Position numbers and translations under genes: made by a program
NCBI GenBank assembly: GCA_947632415.1
Contig: CANRPB010000003.1
Coordinates: 1 to 54,907, forward strand
Origin: an uncultured Bacilli bacterium
GTDB taxonomy: Bacteria; Bacillota_I; Bacilli_A; RF39; UBA660
DNA: 54,907 nucleotides
Direction: 5' to 3'
Shown here: one piece after another, positions 35,244-43,694 of the stretch
How positions within the stretch are numbered: the stretch's first letter is position 1
Layout: each line of letters opens with the position of its first letter
The notes under the pieces: model-generated
Told to the model about the DNA's origin: nothing
What the model saw: only the letters and a program-made list of their open reading frames with translations
The model's database searches: none

Positions 35244-36317
35244 CTAGTTCAAATACACTCTATTTCTAAACAAATGCATGAATATGTCTTTACCATGATC
35301 TAACGGAGATGATTTATATCCTAATAAATTGTCTTTATCCCATAAAAAACTCATATTAACTAAATTACCATATTTTCTATATATTTTTTCCCATTTATCT
35401 TGCACTTGATAATATTCATTTGAACCTTTTTCTTGAAAGTCTTTATCAAATCCTATTATAAGTTCATTAATTCCTAGATTATATAATAATTGAAATTGAT
35501 ATTTTGATAGCGAACTGCCGCATACTGCTACACAAATATCATTGCTTAGACCTAAATAAGATATAAACTGTAATACAGACTTTTCACTTTCAACGATAAT
35601 TGCAACTTTTTGTCTTTTGATATTTTCTTTTGCTTTATCTAAACCATATAAGTTAAAACCTAATGGGTGATTAAATAATTCTTTTCCATTTTTCCAAGGA
35701 CGATACTTGCCGTCATTTTCAAATTCTTTAACTAATGTACGGATTCTAATGCCAACTAATCGAGAATCTTCATCAGTATGTGGAATTAATATACCGCCAT
35801 TTATAGCATCATATCGTATATTCATTAAATCACATACTTCTTTTTCAATACCCTCTTTTTGCCAATTTTTAATTAATGGCTGAGGATAATATTTTAATAT
35901 AGCTTTATTTTTTTCGGGTAAAATTAATTTATCATTAATAGTAGTATGGATGCCTGCAATTTTTTTATATCGTTCAAATATTTTCCAATCTTCTCCACTA
36001 GAGACATCTACTTGATCTATTCGACCTTCAAGATTAAAAAATTGAACAACAAAATAAACTGCTGCATTTAAATCATCTAAATGTTCTTGCTTTTGGATTA
36101 ATTCAAAAACATCAAATGATCCGCAACTACCAGTATAGCACTTAAATAATTTAGTATTCTCATAATAGTATAATTTATGAGAATCCCCATCATGACAAAT
36201 AGTTAATGCTTCAATATGGTTATAGTATATTTGCGGTTCTGCATTATAATACTCTAATAACGTATAAATATCTTCTATATCTAATAATTCTTTAACTTCT
36301 TCTTTGTTATAACTCAT
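35244..36317 (-). CDS. DnaG-like DNA primase
   Basis: About 357 residues from the ATG at 36317 (AGGTGA, 5 bases). N-terminal zinc finger: TICHDGDSHKLYYY followed by LFKCYTGSCGSFDVFELI (Cys-His and Cys-x4-Cys). TOPRIM domain at about residues 225-290: VAIIVESEKSVLQF (catalytic Glu) and LIIGFDKDFQ (Asp-x-Asp). It makes RNA primers for the phage replicase. It is next to the DnaB-type helicase, its usual partner. The helicase-binding C-terminal part appears short. Confidence 0.87.
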   Translation of the reverse strand: MSYNKEEVKELLDIEDIYTLLEYYNAEPQIYYNHIEALTICHDGDSHKLYYYENTKLFKCYTGSCGSFDVFELIQKQEHLDDLNAAVYFVVQFFNLEGRIDQVDVSSGEDWKIFERYKKIAGIHTTINDKLILPEKNKAILKYYPQPLIKNWQKEGIEKEVCDLMNIRYDAINGGILIPHTDEDSRLVGIRIRTLVKEFENDGKYRPWKNGKELFNHPLGFNLYGLDKAKENIKRQKVAIIVESEKSVLQFISYLGLSNDICVAVCGSSLSKYQFQLLYNLGINELIIGFDKDFQEKGSNEYYQVQDKWEKIYRKYGNLVNMSFLWDKDNLLGYKSSPLDHGKDIFMHLFRNRVYLN

Positions 36318-36318
36318 A

Positions 36319-37851
36319 CTAATCACCTATCTCAATTTCGATAGGTGTAATTTGCACAGGATTATATTTCCAATCTGTTACAAACATTCCCTCAAATCTA
36401 CAAACGCCTTTATCCGCATACATCCATACATAACATTTATTGCATTCACCACCACGATTTTTATATATTGACATTTTAATATTAGGTTCATGTGATAATC
36501 CAAGAGAAGAACAAAGCTCTTTCATCTTTTCTCTATCTTCATCATTTAGTTCTAATAAAATCATACCTGCATCAACTTTATCTGCAATTGCTTTAGCGCC
36601 TCTTAATAAATTCTGATCTGGTGTATCAGAAGTTTTATAATCCGCATTTAATTGAGTTGCTGATAAAATAAAAATATTAAATTTCGTGCATAAATCTTTT
36701 AATGACACAGAAATCATAAAAAGAACGTTATCTTCTCTTAAACGCATTCCTGCGGAACGTCGTGTAATTTCTTCCAAAATTTTCATAGAAGTATGGATAT
36801 AGTCTAAAAAAATATATTGAATTGAATGCTGTCGTAAATTACGTTTAATTACGTTTTCAATATCTCGCATATTAAAATCAGGCAGCTCTTCAATATATAA
36901 CGGAGATACTTTTAAAATACCTGCTGCTGTTCTTACTCTTTCTAACTCATCTTCATTAAAATATTGATTTCTTAAAATATGTTCCTCGTTTACCCCTGAT
37001 AAAAATGCTAAAGCCATTGTTGTGATTTCTTGAATGTCTTGCTCTGTACTAACATACAATACAGGTTGTGACTTACCATTCCTAATCCATTTATGATGTT
37101 TAAGGCTATAAATCATATTACAAGCCATTTGACAAGCATCAGCAACCATAGTTCTTGTCTTACCAATACCAGTTGCAGCTGATCTAATATAGAATTTACC
37201 TAAACGCGCTCCACGTAATGCAGCATTAGTAAATTGGTCATGAAGAGGTAAACCAATGTCGGGAACTGTATATAGCTCCTCAAGAATCTGATCTACTTTA
37301 TCGCCTAATAAAACTGAACCTTCATATATAGAATCTTCCGCATATTGTTGCCGTACTCTTTCGATATCACTTTCAATTTCATCTGCAATATTTTCAAGGG
37401 TTAATTGCTCAAATCTTTTTCTCTTTTTTTCAATTTCTTCTGGCTTTGCAAAAATATCATCTGGATCATAAAATTTACGGACATCTACTCCAATATTATC
37501 ATAACCCCGCAATAAAGTCATTTTTTTAACTTGGTTATAATAATAATCAAAATTATTAGTATCTGCATTATCTTTTGCATTTAATAACCATTCTGCGCCT
37601 TGGTTATTTTTATAAATTGCTAAACTGTGTGGCTTACTTGCTAGATAATCTTCAATACTATTTGGGGTTATATTTTGAGCACCAGTTTGGTATAAATTAT
37701 AAATTGCTCCAAATATTACTTTATGGAATTCATTTGTAAAATCTTCTTCATTAAAAAAATATACGCCATTATCTTCTAATAATTGAGGTTTTTTTGCTAC
37801 ACATCCTATTAATTGTACACAAGAGGGTACATCTACATATTTACTGCTCAA
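36319..37851 (-). CDS. dnaB: Replicative DNA helicase, DnaB type
   Basis: A 510-residue protein from a TTG start (AGGAGGGTAA). The N-terminal 170 residues are a helical domain like DnaB-N (CVAKKPQLLEDNGVYFFNEEDFTNE). The RecA-type motor follows: Walker A AATGIGKTR (about residue 226), VLYVSTEQDIQEI, Walker B-like IQYIFLDYIHTS, and ILSATQLNADY with the sensor Gln. It unwinds DNA at the fork and is coupled to the primase gene, whose start overlaps its end. Confidence 0.88.
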   Translation of the reverse strand: MSSKYVDVPSCVQLIGCVAKKPQLLEDNGVYFFNEEDFTNEFHKVIFGAIYNLYQTGAQNITPNSIEDYLASKPHSLAIYKNNQGAEWLLNAKDNADTNNFDYYYNQVKKMTLLRGYDNIGVDVRKFYDPDDIFAKPEEIEKKRKRFEQLTLENIADEIESDIERVRQQYAEDSIYEGSVLLGDKVDQILEELYTVPDIGLPLHDQFTNAALRGARLGKFYIRSAATGIGKTRTMVADACQMACNMIYSLKHHKWIRNGKSQPVLYVSTEQDIQEITTMALAFLSGVNEEHILRNQYFNEDELERVRTAAGILKVSPLYIEELPDFNMRDIENVIKRNLRQHSIQYIFLDYIHTSMKILEEITRRSAGMRLREDNVLFMISVSLKDLCTKFNIFILSATQLNADYKTSDTPDQNLLRGAKAIADKVDAGMILLELNDEDREKMKELCSSLGLSHEPNIKMSIYKNRGGECNKCYVWMYADKGVCRFEGMFVTDWKYNPVQITPIEIEIGD

Positions 37852-37859
37852 TTACCCTC

Positions 37860-38348
37860 CTAATCTAATTCAAATAATTTTAATCTTTTTGGTTTTTGTG
37901 TAACTGTTTGAGATACAATAATTTTTTCAGACTCTAAAGAATTTTTCCAAGAGCCAAAATCTGTTGTATCATATTGATGTTTACTAATTTCTTGAGCGTA
38001 CCAATAATCTGCAGCTTCTCCATATATATATTCTACAATCGCTATACTGCCATATGCTTTAGTTGGATCTTCTTTTCGTATATCATACCAATAATCTAAT
38101 GCTTTTTTCACTCCTGCAACGGTAAATCCCATTTTTTTATAAGCTGCTATTTTTGCATCTATTTTTTGTTTATTATACTGTTTCCCGCATAGTTTTTTCA
38201 TTTTATCATGAATTGCTATAATTACAGCATTTTCATTTTTTACTTTTTCATAACACTCTTTATGATAATATTGCGGGCCTGCGCAGACATATTCTGTTTC
38301 TTCTTTTGGAAACATCTTTTTACAATAATGACATTTTACAACTGTCAT
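37860..38348 (-). CDS. Zinc-finger protein, possible replication accessory factor
   Basis: About 162 residues from the ATG at 38348; an upstream in-frame ATG at 38369 lies before the likely transcription start and is rejected. N-terminal zinc finger: CHYCKK and, 16 residues later, YYHKECYEK. The rest is helical (KIDAKIAAYKKMGFTVAG, then VKKALDYWYDI), similar to helical phage proteins beside helicases such as loaders. Role as helicase loader is only inferred from position upstream of DnaB. Confidence 0.55.
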   Translation of the reverse strand: MTVVKCHYCKKMFPKEETEYVCAGPQYYHKECYEKVKNENAVIIAIHDKMKKLCGKQYNKQKIDAKIAAYKKMGFTVAGVKKALDYWYDIRKEDPTKAYGSIAIVEYIYGEAADYWYAQEISKHQYDTTDFGSWKNSLESEKIIVSQTVTQKPKRLKLFELD

Positions 38349-38373
38349 AACACCCCCTATAGTATACATATAT

Positions 38374-38402
38374 ATTATACTATAAAAAAACTGTTATGTC
38401 AA
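38374..38402 (-). promoter_or_regulatory. Consensus promoter for the helicase-primase operon
   Basis: TTGACA, 17 bases, TATAAT on the minus strand, ending about 26 bases before the gene starting at 38348. It directly follows the upstream terminator. Confidence 0.87.
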
Positions 38403-38428
38403 ACAAAAGACCCGCTATTGCGGGTCTT
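38400..38428 (-). terminator. Terminator after the Sak4-like gene
   Basis: A perfect 9-bp GC-rich stem AAGACCCGC / GCGGGTCTT with loop TATT (plus strand), followed on the minus strand by TTGTTTG. It lies 13 bases beyond the stop at 38441. Confidence 0.82.
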
Positions 38429-38440
38429 TATCAATACTTT

Positions 38441-39448
38441 TTATAAACCCTGTCCTACAGCTTCTTTCAAATCTGTTAAGATTAAATCAAGCTGTTCAAC
38501 TTGTCCTCGTTGCATTTCCGCAACTTTTTTACCAGGACCTAAATGTTTAGAGACAATATCATTAATACGAGGTGCCCAAGTTGTACCAAATTGTCCGCCT
38601 GTAGCTTCCATAATTTTACTAACTAATTCATTAAATTCAGCCATTAAAATGTCAAAATTAGGAGTTTCTTTAATCTCATAAGCTGTAGTACGATTATCTG
38701 TTATAAATTTACCGTTATGAACTTGAGCTTCTTTATCAATTGCTTCTCCAATAGCATCAACTAAATTTTGATAAGTAAATTCAATTGCAGGTGGGGTAAA
38801 ACGAAAACGACTACCAGCTACAAATCGTGGAGTTCCACGCATATAAAGAGTTGTATGAGTTGTACCATCATCATCTTGGACAGGATGCGCATAGCCAATA
38901 ATATCTGACATGCGGTCTACAATAAGACGAGGGCGCTTATCAAGAGTTGGAACAATTTGATTATATTCTTTGCCCACTTCATCAACAAAAACTTTATCCT
39001 CAGAGTGAGAAATCATTACTAGCCCATAACCCATTTGCGGGATAGCACGTAATGCTTCATCAAATTCTTTAGCCGCAAGTTTATAGCCTTTACCGTATGG
39101 TATATCTCCGATAGTAGCTACATCTTGTTGACTACAAATAAATTTTTCACATAAATCATAAGCAATATCTGCTGTGTCTACAATAATATTTTTAAATTGC
39201 CTATGAGCTTCATCAGTGTTTAATTGACGTAATACTTTTTTAAAGTCTGACCACTTTTGGATAGGTTGCGCCATGATTCCAGGAATTGCAAGATAACCAA
39301 CCTCAAAAGCCAAAAGTAAACTTTGTGGGAATTGACTCGCGATTGTTGTTTTTCCCGTCTTTGGCGCACCATATAAAAGTACAGTATAGCCGCAGAGATC
39401 ACGAGAAACTTCATGCGGCTGAATGCTTAAAATATCAATATCAGCCAT
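38441..39448 (-). CDS. RecA/Sak4-like single-strand annealing ATPase
   Basis: A 335-residue protein with GGAGGT before the ATG. Walker A is LLYGAPKTGKTTIAS (about residues 28-42) and Walker B is FKNIIVDTADIAYDL. The sequence PYGKGYKLAAKEFDEAL and VMISHSEDKVF match the AAA family of phage ATPases related to Sak4/Rad51. Such proteins promote homologous recombination with a phage SSB, and a probable SSB gene lies directly upstream. ATP binding is certain; the recombinase role is inferred. Confidence 0.8.
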   Translation of the reverse strand: MADIDILSIQPHEVSRDLCGYTVLLYGAPKTGKTTIASQFPQSLLLAFEVGYLAIPGIMAQPIQKWSDFKKVLRQLNTDEAHRQFKNIIVDTADIAYDLCEKFICSQQDVATIGDIPYGKGYKLAAKEFDEALRAIPQMGYGLVMISHSEDKVFVDEVGKEYNQIVPTLDKRPRLIVDRMSDIIGYAHPVQDDDGTTHTTLYMRGTPRFVAGSRFRFTPPAIEFTYQNLVDAIGEAIDKEAQVHNGKFITDNRTTAYEIKETPNFDILMAEFNELVSKIMEATGGQFGTTWAPRINDIVSKHLGPGKKVAEMQRGQVEQLDLILTDLKEAVGQGL

Positions 39449-39464
39449 TCTTATGACCTCCTAG

Positions 39465-40418
39465 TTAAAATATAAAACCTTTATTAGCAACTGGCTTAGG
39501 AGCTTCTGCAGCTGGCGTTACATTTCCTGCAAATCCATTATTACGATTATTTTGATACTCCATTTGCTCTTGTTTACGTTGTTCAACATATTGAGTGCGA
39601 TTTTCAAGTGCTTTCTTTAATTCATCTAATGTAATAGTTTCTGACGTATTAAATTCCATTGGTTCTTTAGCCGCACCTGTTACATCCCACGCTCTAAATG
39701 TGCGGGAAGTTACTTCCACTTCAACATCCCCAAAAGCACTTTCTTTTTCAATCTCATGTTTTACAACATTTGACTCAATATTTCCCCAAACAGTTGTAAG
39801 CATTGGGTTTTCAGAACTAATATTCGCATCTTCAAAATACTTTATACCTTTAGTAGTTGAGAAAGTAACAGGAAGAAGATCCCCGCGGAAATTAAAACAA
39901 TACCCGTTAAGTTGAAGATAGTCGTCACCTTCTTCTACTTGCTTGTAAGCTATTGAACTAATTAACATATCAGCCTCAAAAGTTGCTTCCTTACCATTTA
40001 AAGTTGAAATAATATTTACAAAACTACCACGAATTCGCTTTTGTGCTATCATTTCATTTGAGCGACTACTAAAGAAATCATTAATTTCAATTTCGCCTTG
40101 AATACGAACTTTTGTTGCATTAGTTCCTACAGTCTCATAAGTTGTACAATTTCCATTAATAAAACCTTTAAGAATATCATAATTAGGATTCGGTTTAGGA
40201 TTAGGACGTTCTGCTGTTGCTTGTCCATATGTGGGAATTACATAAGTAAAATATACAGGTACAATATTTAATGCTTGGTCATCTGTCGCAATATTAATCG
40301 AACCATTAATAAATGGCTGACCAGGATGTTTTGCATTTTCACCGGTAACTCGTTCTTGTAAATTTACGTTAAAAATATAACCTTCAATTGTTACTGAATT
40401 TTTCCAACTCTTTTTCAT
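39465..40418 (-). CDS. Probable single-stranded DNA-binding protein
   Basis: A 317-residue protein, beta-rich over residues 1-245 with EGYIFNVNLQ near the start and VTSRTFRAWDVTG near the end of the folded part. It ends in a flexible Gln/Asn-rich tail and a terminal GFIF, like the hydrophobic tip by which SSB proteins recruit partners. It sits directly upstream of the Sak4-like ATPase, and such pairs are common. No simple motif proves an OB fold, so the call rests on tail shape and context. Confidence 0.6.
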   Translation of the reverse strand: MKKSWKNSVTIEGYIFNVNLQERVTGENAKHPGQPFINGSINIATDDQALNIVPVYFTYVIPTYGQATAERPNPKPNPNYDILKGFINGNCTTYETVGTNATKVRIQGEIEINDFFSSRSNEMIAQKRIRGSFVNIISTLNGKEATFEADMLISSIAYKQVEEGDDYLQLNGYCFNFRGDLLPVTFSTTKGIKYFEDANISSENPMLTTVWGNIESNVVKHEIEKESAFGDVEVEVTSRTFRAWDVTGAAKEPMEFNTSETITLDELKKALENRTQYVEQRKQEQMEYQNNRNNGFAGNVTPAAEAPKPVANKGFIF

Positions 40419-40458
40419 TAATTCTCCTTGTTTCTTTTATTTTCTTTTTTCTTTTTAT

Positions 40459-40487
40459 ATTATAACATATTTCTTTTTATTCTTCAA
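40459..40487 (-). promoter_or_regulatory. Promoter for the SSB-Sak4 pair
   Basis: TTGAAG, 17 bases, TATAAT on the minus strand. The -35 box lies in the last codons of the upstream gene; predicted start is about 35 bases before 40418. Confidence 0.72.
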
Positions 40488-41115
40488 ATTCTCCAGTAAT
40501 AAATTCTGAATATGGCAAAGATTTAGCCCAGCCAATAAAGTCTTCACTCCAATGCGGCAACTTATGATTTTTACGTTGTCTATACATTGTCGCAATAGTC
40601 TCATAATTTAAATTAACGTATCGTGTTTGTATAAAACTCGTAGGTAGTAACCCTTTAATTTGAACTAGCATATCATTCTTAACATATTGTGCTAAATTAG
40701 GCGTGTTGTATCCACGAATTAATTGATTTAATACATCAATTAAATGCTGTAATGCATTTGTAGTATGTTCTTTATTAAGTAATCGTGAATCAAAATCTGC
40801 TAAAGTTAAAGGTCGTTTTCCAATAGTATGCATAGTTGATTCAGAATTAGCGCTGGTCCCAATACGATAGGTATCATATTCTGACCACCAAAATAGAGGA
40901 GCAGATATTTTTGCCCAAACCTGTATCTGCCGCATCCATTTTCTATGTTCTGAACCACCTTGCCATAATCGTTTAGCTAAATCATAATCTTTTTTACCAA
41001 AAATAAATTTATTATTTTTAGTCATACTATCATATTTATCATAAGATTTTAAAGGAGCCCGCATCCCCTCTATTGCGGGCTCCCATCCTGTTACTTGTAA
41101 AGTTTCTAATCTCAT
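40477..41115 (-). CDS. ThyX-like protein (possible flavin-dependent thymidylate synthase)
   Basis: A 212-residue protein. LWQGGSEHRKWMRQIQVWAKISAPLFWW-type sequence (about residues 52-75), then EYDTYRIGTSANSESTMH and LLPTSFIQTRYVNLNYETI follow a pattern I know from phage and Clostridia proteins often labelled thymidylate synthase-like. The classical ThyX motif RHRxxSxNExSxR is not clearly present, so catalytic activity is doubtful. It would fit with the dUTPase and dCMP deaminase in making dTMP. The alternative is an uncharacterised conserved protein. Confidence 0.5.
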   Translation of the reverse strand: MRLETLQVTGWEPAIEGMRAPLKSYDKYDSMTKNNKFIFGKKDYDLAKRLWQGGSEHRKWMRQIQVWAKISAPLFWWSEYDTYRIGTSANSESTMHTIGKRPLTLADFDSRLLNKEHTTNALQHLIDVLNQLIRGYNTPNLAQYVKNDMLVQIKGLLPTSFIQTRYVNLNYETIATMYRQRKNHKLPHWSEDFIGWAKSLPYSEFITGEFEE

Positions 41116-41979
41116 TTATTGAACTCCTGTATTTGAGTTATATCCAAAATCACAACTGTTCCATAAATTAATAAAAGATTTTTCTGTTTTATTCAATTCT
41201 TCTTGTGAACATTTTTGCAATAATTCAAAAGTAAAATTTTCTAATCCATCTTTTTGCATTGCTTCATATAATTTATTTTTCTGCGGAGTATCAATGCCAA
41301 GCCCGCATTTACAATGCTGTAGCCATCTTTCTCTCACATCTACAGCTTGCCCAATATAACATTGATCTGTATTAGTATTGGTTATTTTATATACACCACA
41401 AACTTTTTGATTTCCAAGTAATTTAGCAAATAATATTTTAGCTTTAGGCTGATAATAGGTTTGCCAAATTAACATAGAAAGTATGCGGGGATTATGTAGA
41501 ATATACCGTATACTCTCTAATACTTTAATGTCAGCTTTTTCTTGATTAGTAAGAACAAGCCTATAATTATCTTTTTCCTGTTGGAGAAGCAAAGCTTTAT
41601 TATTTGCTTCTATAATTGCCCTTTTATGATTTTGTAATTCAGTTATATCTTTAGTTAATTGCTCTTTTTTAATATCTACTTCTTTACTATACCCTTCTAA
41701 ATATTTATCTATCTGTTCTTTCCTTAAATCTAATTCTTTTTGTAGCTGAATTAATGCTTTATTATAAACAGATTCTGCACGGTCAGCAGCAGAATCTATA
41801 AAATTTAATTTTTCATCACATTCTGTTTGTAGGCGATCAAGATTTTTTAATAAAGTATCTTGTTCTCGTAAAAGGTGTTCATTTTCTACTCTTTTACCTT
41901 CATTACCTATCTTATAACAAATTTTTCCAACAAGAATACATATTATTAGAGAGATGATAATAATAATTAATATCTCCAT
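41116..41979 (-). CDS. Membrane-anchored coiled-coil GIY-YIG nuclease
   Basis: A 287-residue protein with three parts. Residues 3-22 (ILIIIIISLIICILVGKICY) form a membrane helix. Residues 28-140 are a long, charged coiled coil (LLREQDTLLKNLDRLQTECD onward). After a DUF4041-like linker (ILSMLIWQTYYQPKAKILF), residues 193-285 form a GIY-YIG domain: CGVYKITNTNTDQCYIGQA, VRERWLQHC (catalytic Arg) and EKSFINLWNS (metal Glu). The C-terminal half resembles T5orf172-type nucleases. Membrane tethering is unusual for a homing enzyme and suggests a role at the cell envelope, such as attack on incoming or host DNA. Confidence 0.75.
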   Translation of the reverse strand: MEILIIIIISLIICILVGKICYKIGNEGKRVENEHLLREQDTLLKNLDRLQTECDEKLNFIDSAADRAESVYNKALIQLQKELDLRKEQIDKYLEGYSKEVDIKKEQLTKDITELQNHKRAIIEANNKALLLQQEKDNYRLVLTNQEKADIKVLESIRYILHNPRILSMLIWQTYYQPKAKILFAKLLGNQKVCGVYKITNTNTDQCYIGQAVDVRERWLQHCKCGLGIDTPQKNKLYEAMQKDGLENFTFELLQKCSQEELNKTEKSFINLWNSCDFGYNSNTGVQ

Positions 41980-41986
41980 AATAATT

Positions 41987-42012
41987 AGGGCAGATTAAAA
42001 TTAATCTGCCCT
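41987..42012 (-). terminator. Hairpin terminator after the winged-helix gene
   Basis: A 12-bp perfect stem AGGGCAGATTAA / TTAATCTGCCCT with a 2-base loop between the gene at 42037 and the next start at 41979. The T run is weak (AATTATT), so read-through to the nuclease gene is likely. Confidence 0.6.
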
Positions 42013-42036
42013 GCTCCTTGTAATCTCTTTAGTTAA

Positions 42037-42306
42037 TTACTCAGCTGCCTTTTCAGCAGTTACGTCAAAATTAGCGCCATCAGGAGTAAGGACAATAACC
42101 TTTTCATCAACACCCTCAACAACTTCACGGCCAATTAGAGGAGGATGATTCTTAGAATCACGAGAAAGACCAGTTAGCGTACCATTAACTGATTTCTTAT
42201 CAAGTCCAGTGCCCTCTGCGATTACAGATGCGGTAAGAGTTGCACTTGCATTTTGTTGTACGTAAGCAAGAACAGTTTGTGCTTTGTCAGATAGAATTGC
42301 AGCCAT
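42037..42306 (-). CDS. Small winged-helix DNA-binding protein
   Basis: An 89-residue protein. Residues 5-55 read as a helix-turn-helix: QTVLAYVQQNASATLTASVI, then GLDKKSVNGTLTGLSRDSK, with a wing REVVEGVDEKVIVLTP. This is the pattern of MarR/Rok-like mini winged helices in phages. It has its own consensus promoter, a long leader with a palindrome, and a terminator. It probably is a regulator or a DNA-coating protein made in quantity. AGAAGGAGA precedes the ATG. Confidence 0.7.
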   Translation of the reverse strand: MAAILSDKAQTVLAYVQQNASATLTASVIAEGTGLDKKSVNGTLTGLSRDSKNHPPLIGREVVEGVDEKVIVLTPDGANFDVTAEKAAE

Positions 42307-42365
42307 TTATCGTCTCCTTCTAAATCTTTGAGTGAATTTCTTTTAATACTTTTTAATACTAACAC

Positions 42366-42387
42366 ATTTGAATATATATATTCAAAT
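42366..42387. promoter_or_regulatory. Palindrome in the leader of the winged-helix gene (possible operator)
   Basis: ATTTGAATATATATATTCAAAT is a perfect 22-base palindrome reduced here to its arms ATTTGAATATA / TATATTCAAAT. It lies between the promoter and the winged-helix start, where a dimeric regulator could bind and repress its own gene. An RNA hairpin in the leader is the alternative. Confidence 0.55.
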
Positions 42388-42423
42388 AAAGGCTTCACTC
42401 TCTATCCCTTATTTGTTATAATT

Positions 42424-42452
42424 ATTATATAATATTTTTTTTATAATGTCAA
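42424..42452 (-). promoter_or_regulatory. Consensus promoter of the winged-helix gene
   Basis: TTGACA, 17 bases, TATAAT on the minus strand, directly after the ligase stop codon. It leaves an untranslated leader of about 110 bases. Confidence 0.85.
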
Positions 42453-42453
42453 T

Positions 42454-43494
42454 TTATTTCCCAAAAATATTTTCTAATATACATTCATTCACAGATTTAT
42501 CGTCACGAATCCGCATTAATCTACCATGACGAATACTGTGCTCTTTTGGATCAACTGACATTGCTTGAATTTCTACAACTTTTCCTAAATAATTATTAGG
42601 ATTTTTAGCCATATCTTCTCTCCAAAAATCAGTCATACCACTACTAATAGTGCCTATATTAATTAATTTCTCTTTTTCATCATATGCAGCAATCTCTATT
42701 CCTGCTTTCCAATTATTATAATATGCTTTTGTTACAGGTGTATCGCCATCCCAATACTCCCAAGTTCCAATTTCTTTTCCAGTATATATTTTTTCTGGTC
42801 GGACAAAACCTACAATTATACAATCAAAAGTTTCTTCGGTTTTCACTTTAAAATTATCAGTTGAACGTTTGCCAGGAAGGTATAACCCGTTTTTCTTTTT
42901 GAAGACCATACCTTCTTCGCCACGATCAAAAACCATTTTTAAATTTTCAGATAAGTCCTTATCATAAGTTTCAACAAACTCAATATAATCATATTCTGGA
43001 CTATAAAAATCCGCCATTAATTCATATAATCTATATTCGTATGGTTTAGAAATTAAATCTTCTCCATTTTTATAAATCATATCATGAATATAATAATGAA
43101 TTGGCCCACCATATGCTTTTGTATCAAATTGTCTTTGTACAGCTTTAGCAGGTAAGCTACCCATAATTTTAGTTACATCTTTACTAGTTTTACCTGGATA
43201 GTATATTTCTCCAATAAGCACTGTTCCAAGAGGCATATGAGTCTTTGCCCATTCTTTAATATGCGGGACGTTGTCAATTTTTTCAGTTAATTCCCCAGTT
43301 TTACGGGACTTAGAGCGGGAAAATAAATATACTTCTCCATGAGGGGTATGTTCTAGTTCATAAAAGTATCCATCTTTTTTTACTGTTCCTATATAATCTT
43401 TACTAGTTAAATATTGGGATAATTTAGGCTCTTGTGGGGTCTTGCTAATAAGCATAGCAGGAATTTGGTAACTATCTGGATATAATTCACTCAC
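42454..43494 (-). CDS. ATP-dependent DNA ligase
   Basis: A 346-residue ligase from GTG. Motif I is YIGTVKKDGYFYELE with the adenylated Lys at about residue 37. Further motifs: LIGEIYYPG (III), RGEEGMVFKKKNG (IV) and NFKVKTEETFDCIIVGF (V). The C-terminal OB-like part ends in SIRHGRLMRIRDDK. It seals nicks in phage DNA using ATP, independent of the host NAD-dependent enzyme. The GTG overlaps the stop of the upstream small gene. Confidence 0.9.
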   Translation of the reverse strand: MSELYPDSYQIPAMLISKTPQEPKLSQYLTSKDYIGTVKKDGYFYELEHTPHGEVYLFSRSKSRKTGELTEKIDNVPHIKEWAKTHMPLGTVLIGEIYYPGKTSKDVTKIMGSLPAKAVQRQFDTKAYGGPIHYYIHDMIYKNGEDLISKPYEYRLYELMADFYSPEYDYIEFVETYDKDLSENLKMVFDRGEEGMVFKKKNGLYLPGKRSTDNFKVKTEETFDCIIVGFVRPEKIYTGKEIGTWEYWDGDTPVTKAYYNNWKAGIEIAAYDEKEKLINIGTISSGMTDFWREDMAKNPNNYLGKVVEIQAMSVDPKEHSIRHGRLMRIRDDKSVNECILENIFGK

Positions 43495-43694
43495 GCTTTA
43501 ACTCCATCATCTATCCATAAACGTTTTCCATAAAATTGACTGCAAGTAAATGTAAATGGATATTGTTTATATTCGTTTCCTTGAGAAATTCTATTTTGTA
43601 ATAAACATATACATTCAGGGTTGCACATATCGTCTATTAAAGGGCAATATACAGAAATATCACTTCCGCAATATCTCACTAACTTTTGACTCAT
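43491..43694 (-). CDS. Small Cys-rich protein
   Basis: A 67-residue protein with Cys at CGSDISVYCPLIDDMC, CNPEC and later CSQF, enough for one zinc site. Its start overlaps the topoisomerase A stop and its end overlaps the ligase start (ATGA-type junctions), so the three are translated in series. Function unknown. Confidence 0.55.
   Translation of the reverse strand: MSQKLVRYCGSDISVYCPLIDDMCNPECICLLQNRISQGNEYKQYPFTFTCSQFYGKRLWIDDGVKA

Noticed and set aside
38348..38369. Longer start for the zinc-finger gene at 38369
   Set aside because: It would lie before or at the transcription start set by the consensus promoter; the ATG at 38348 has GGGGGTG before it.
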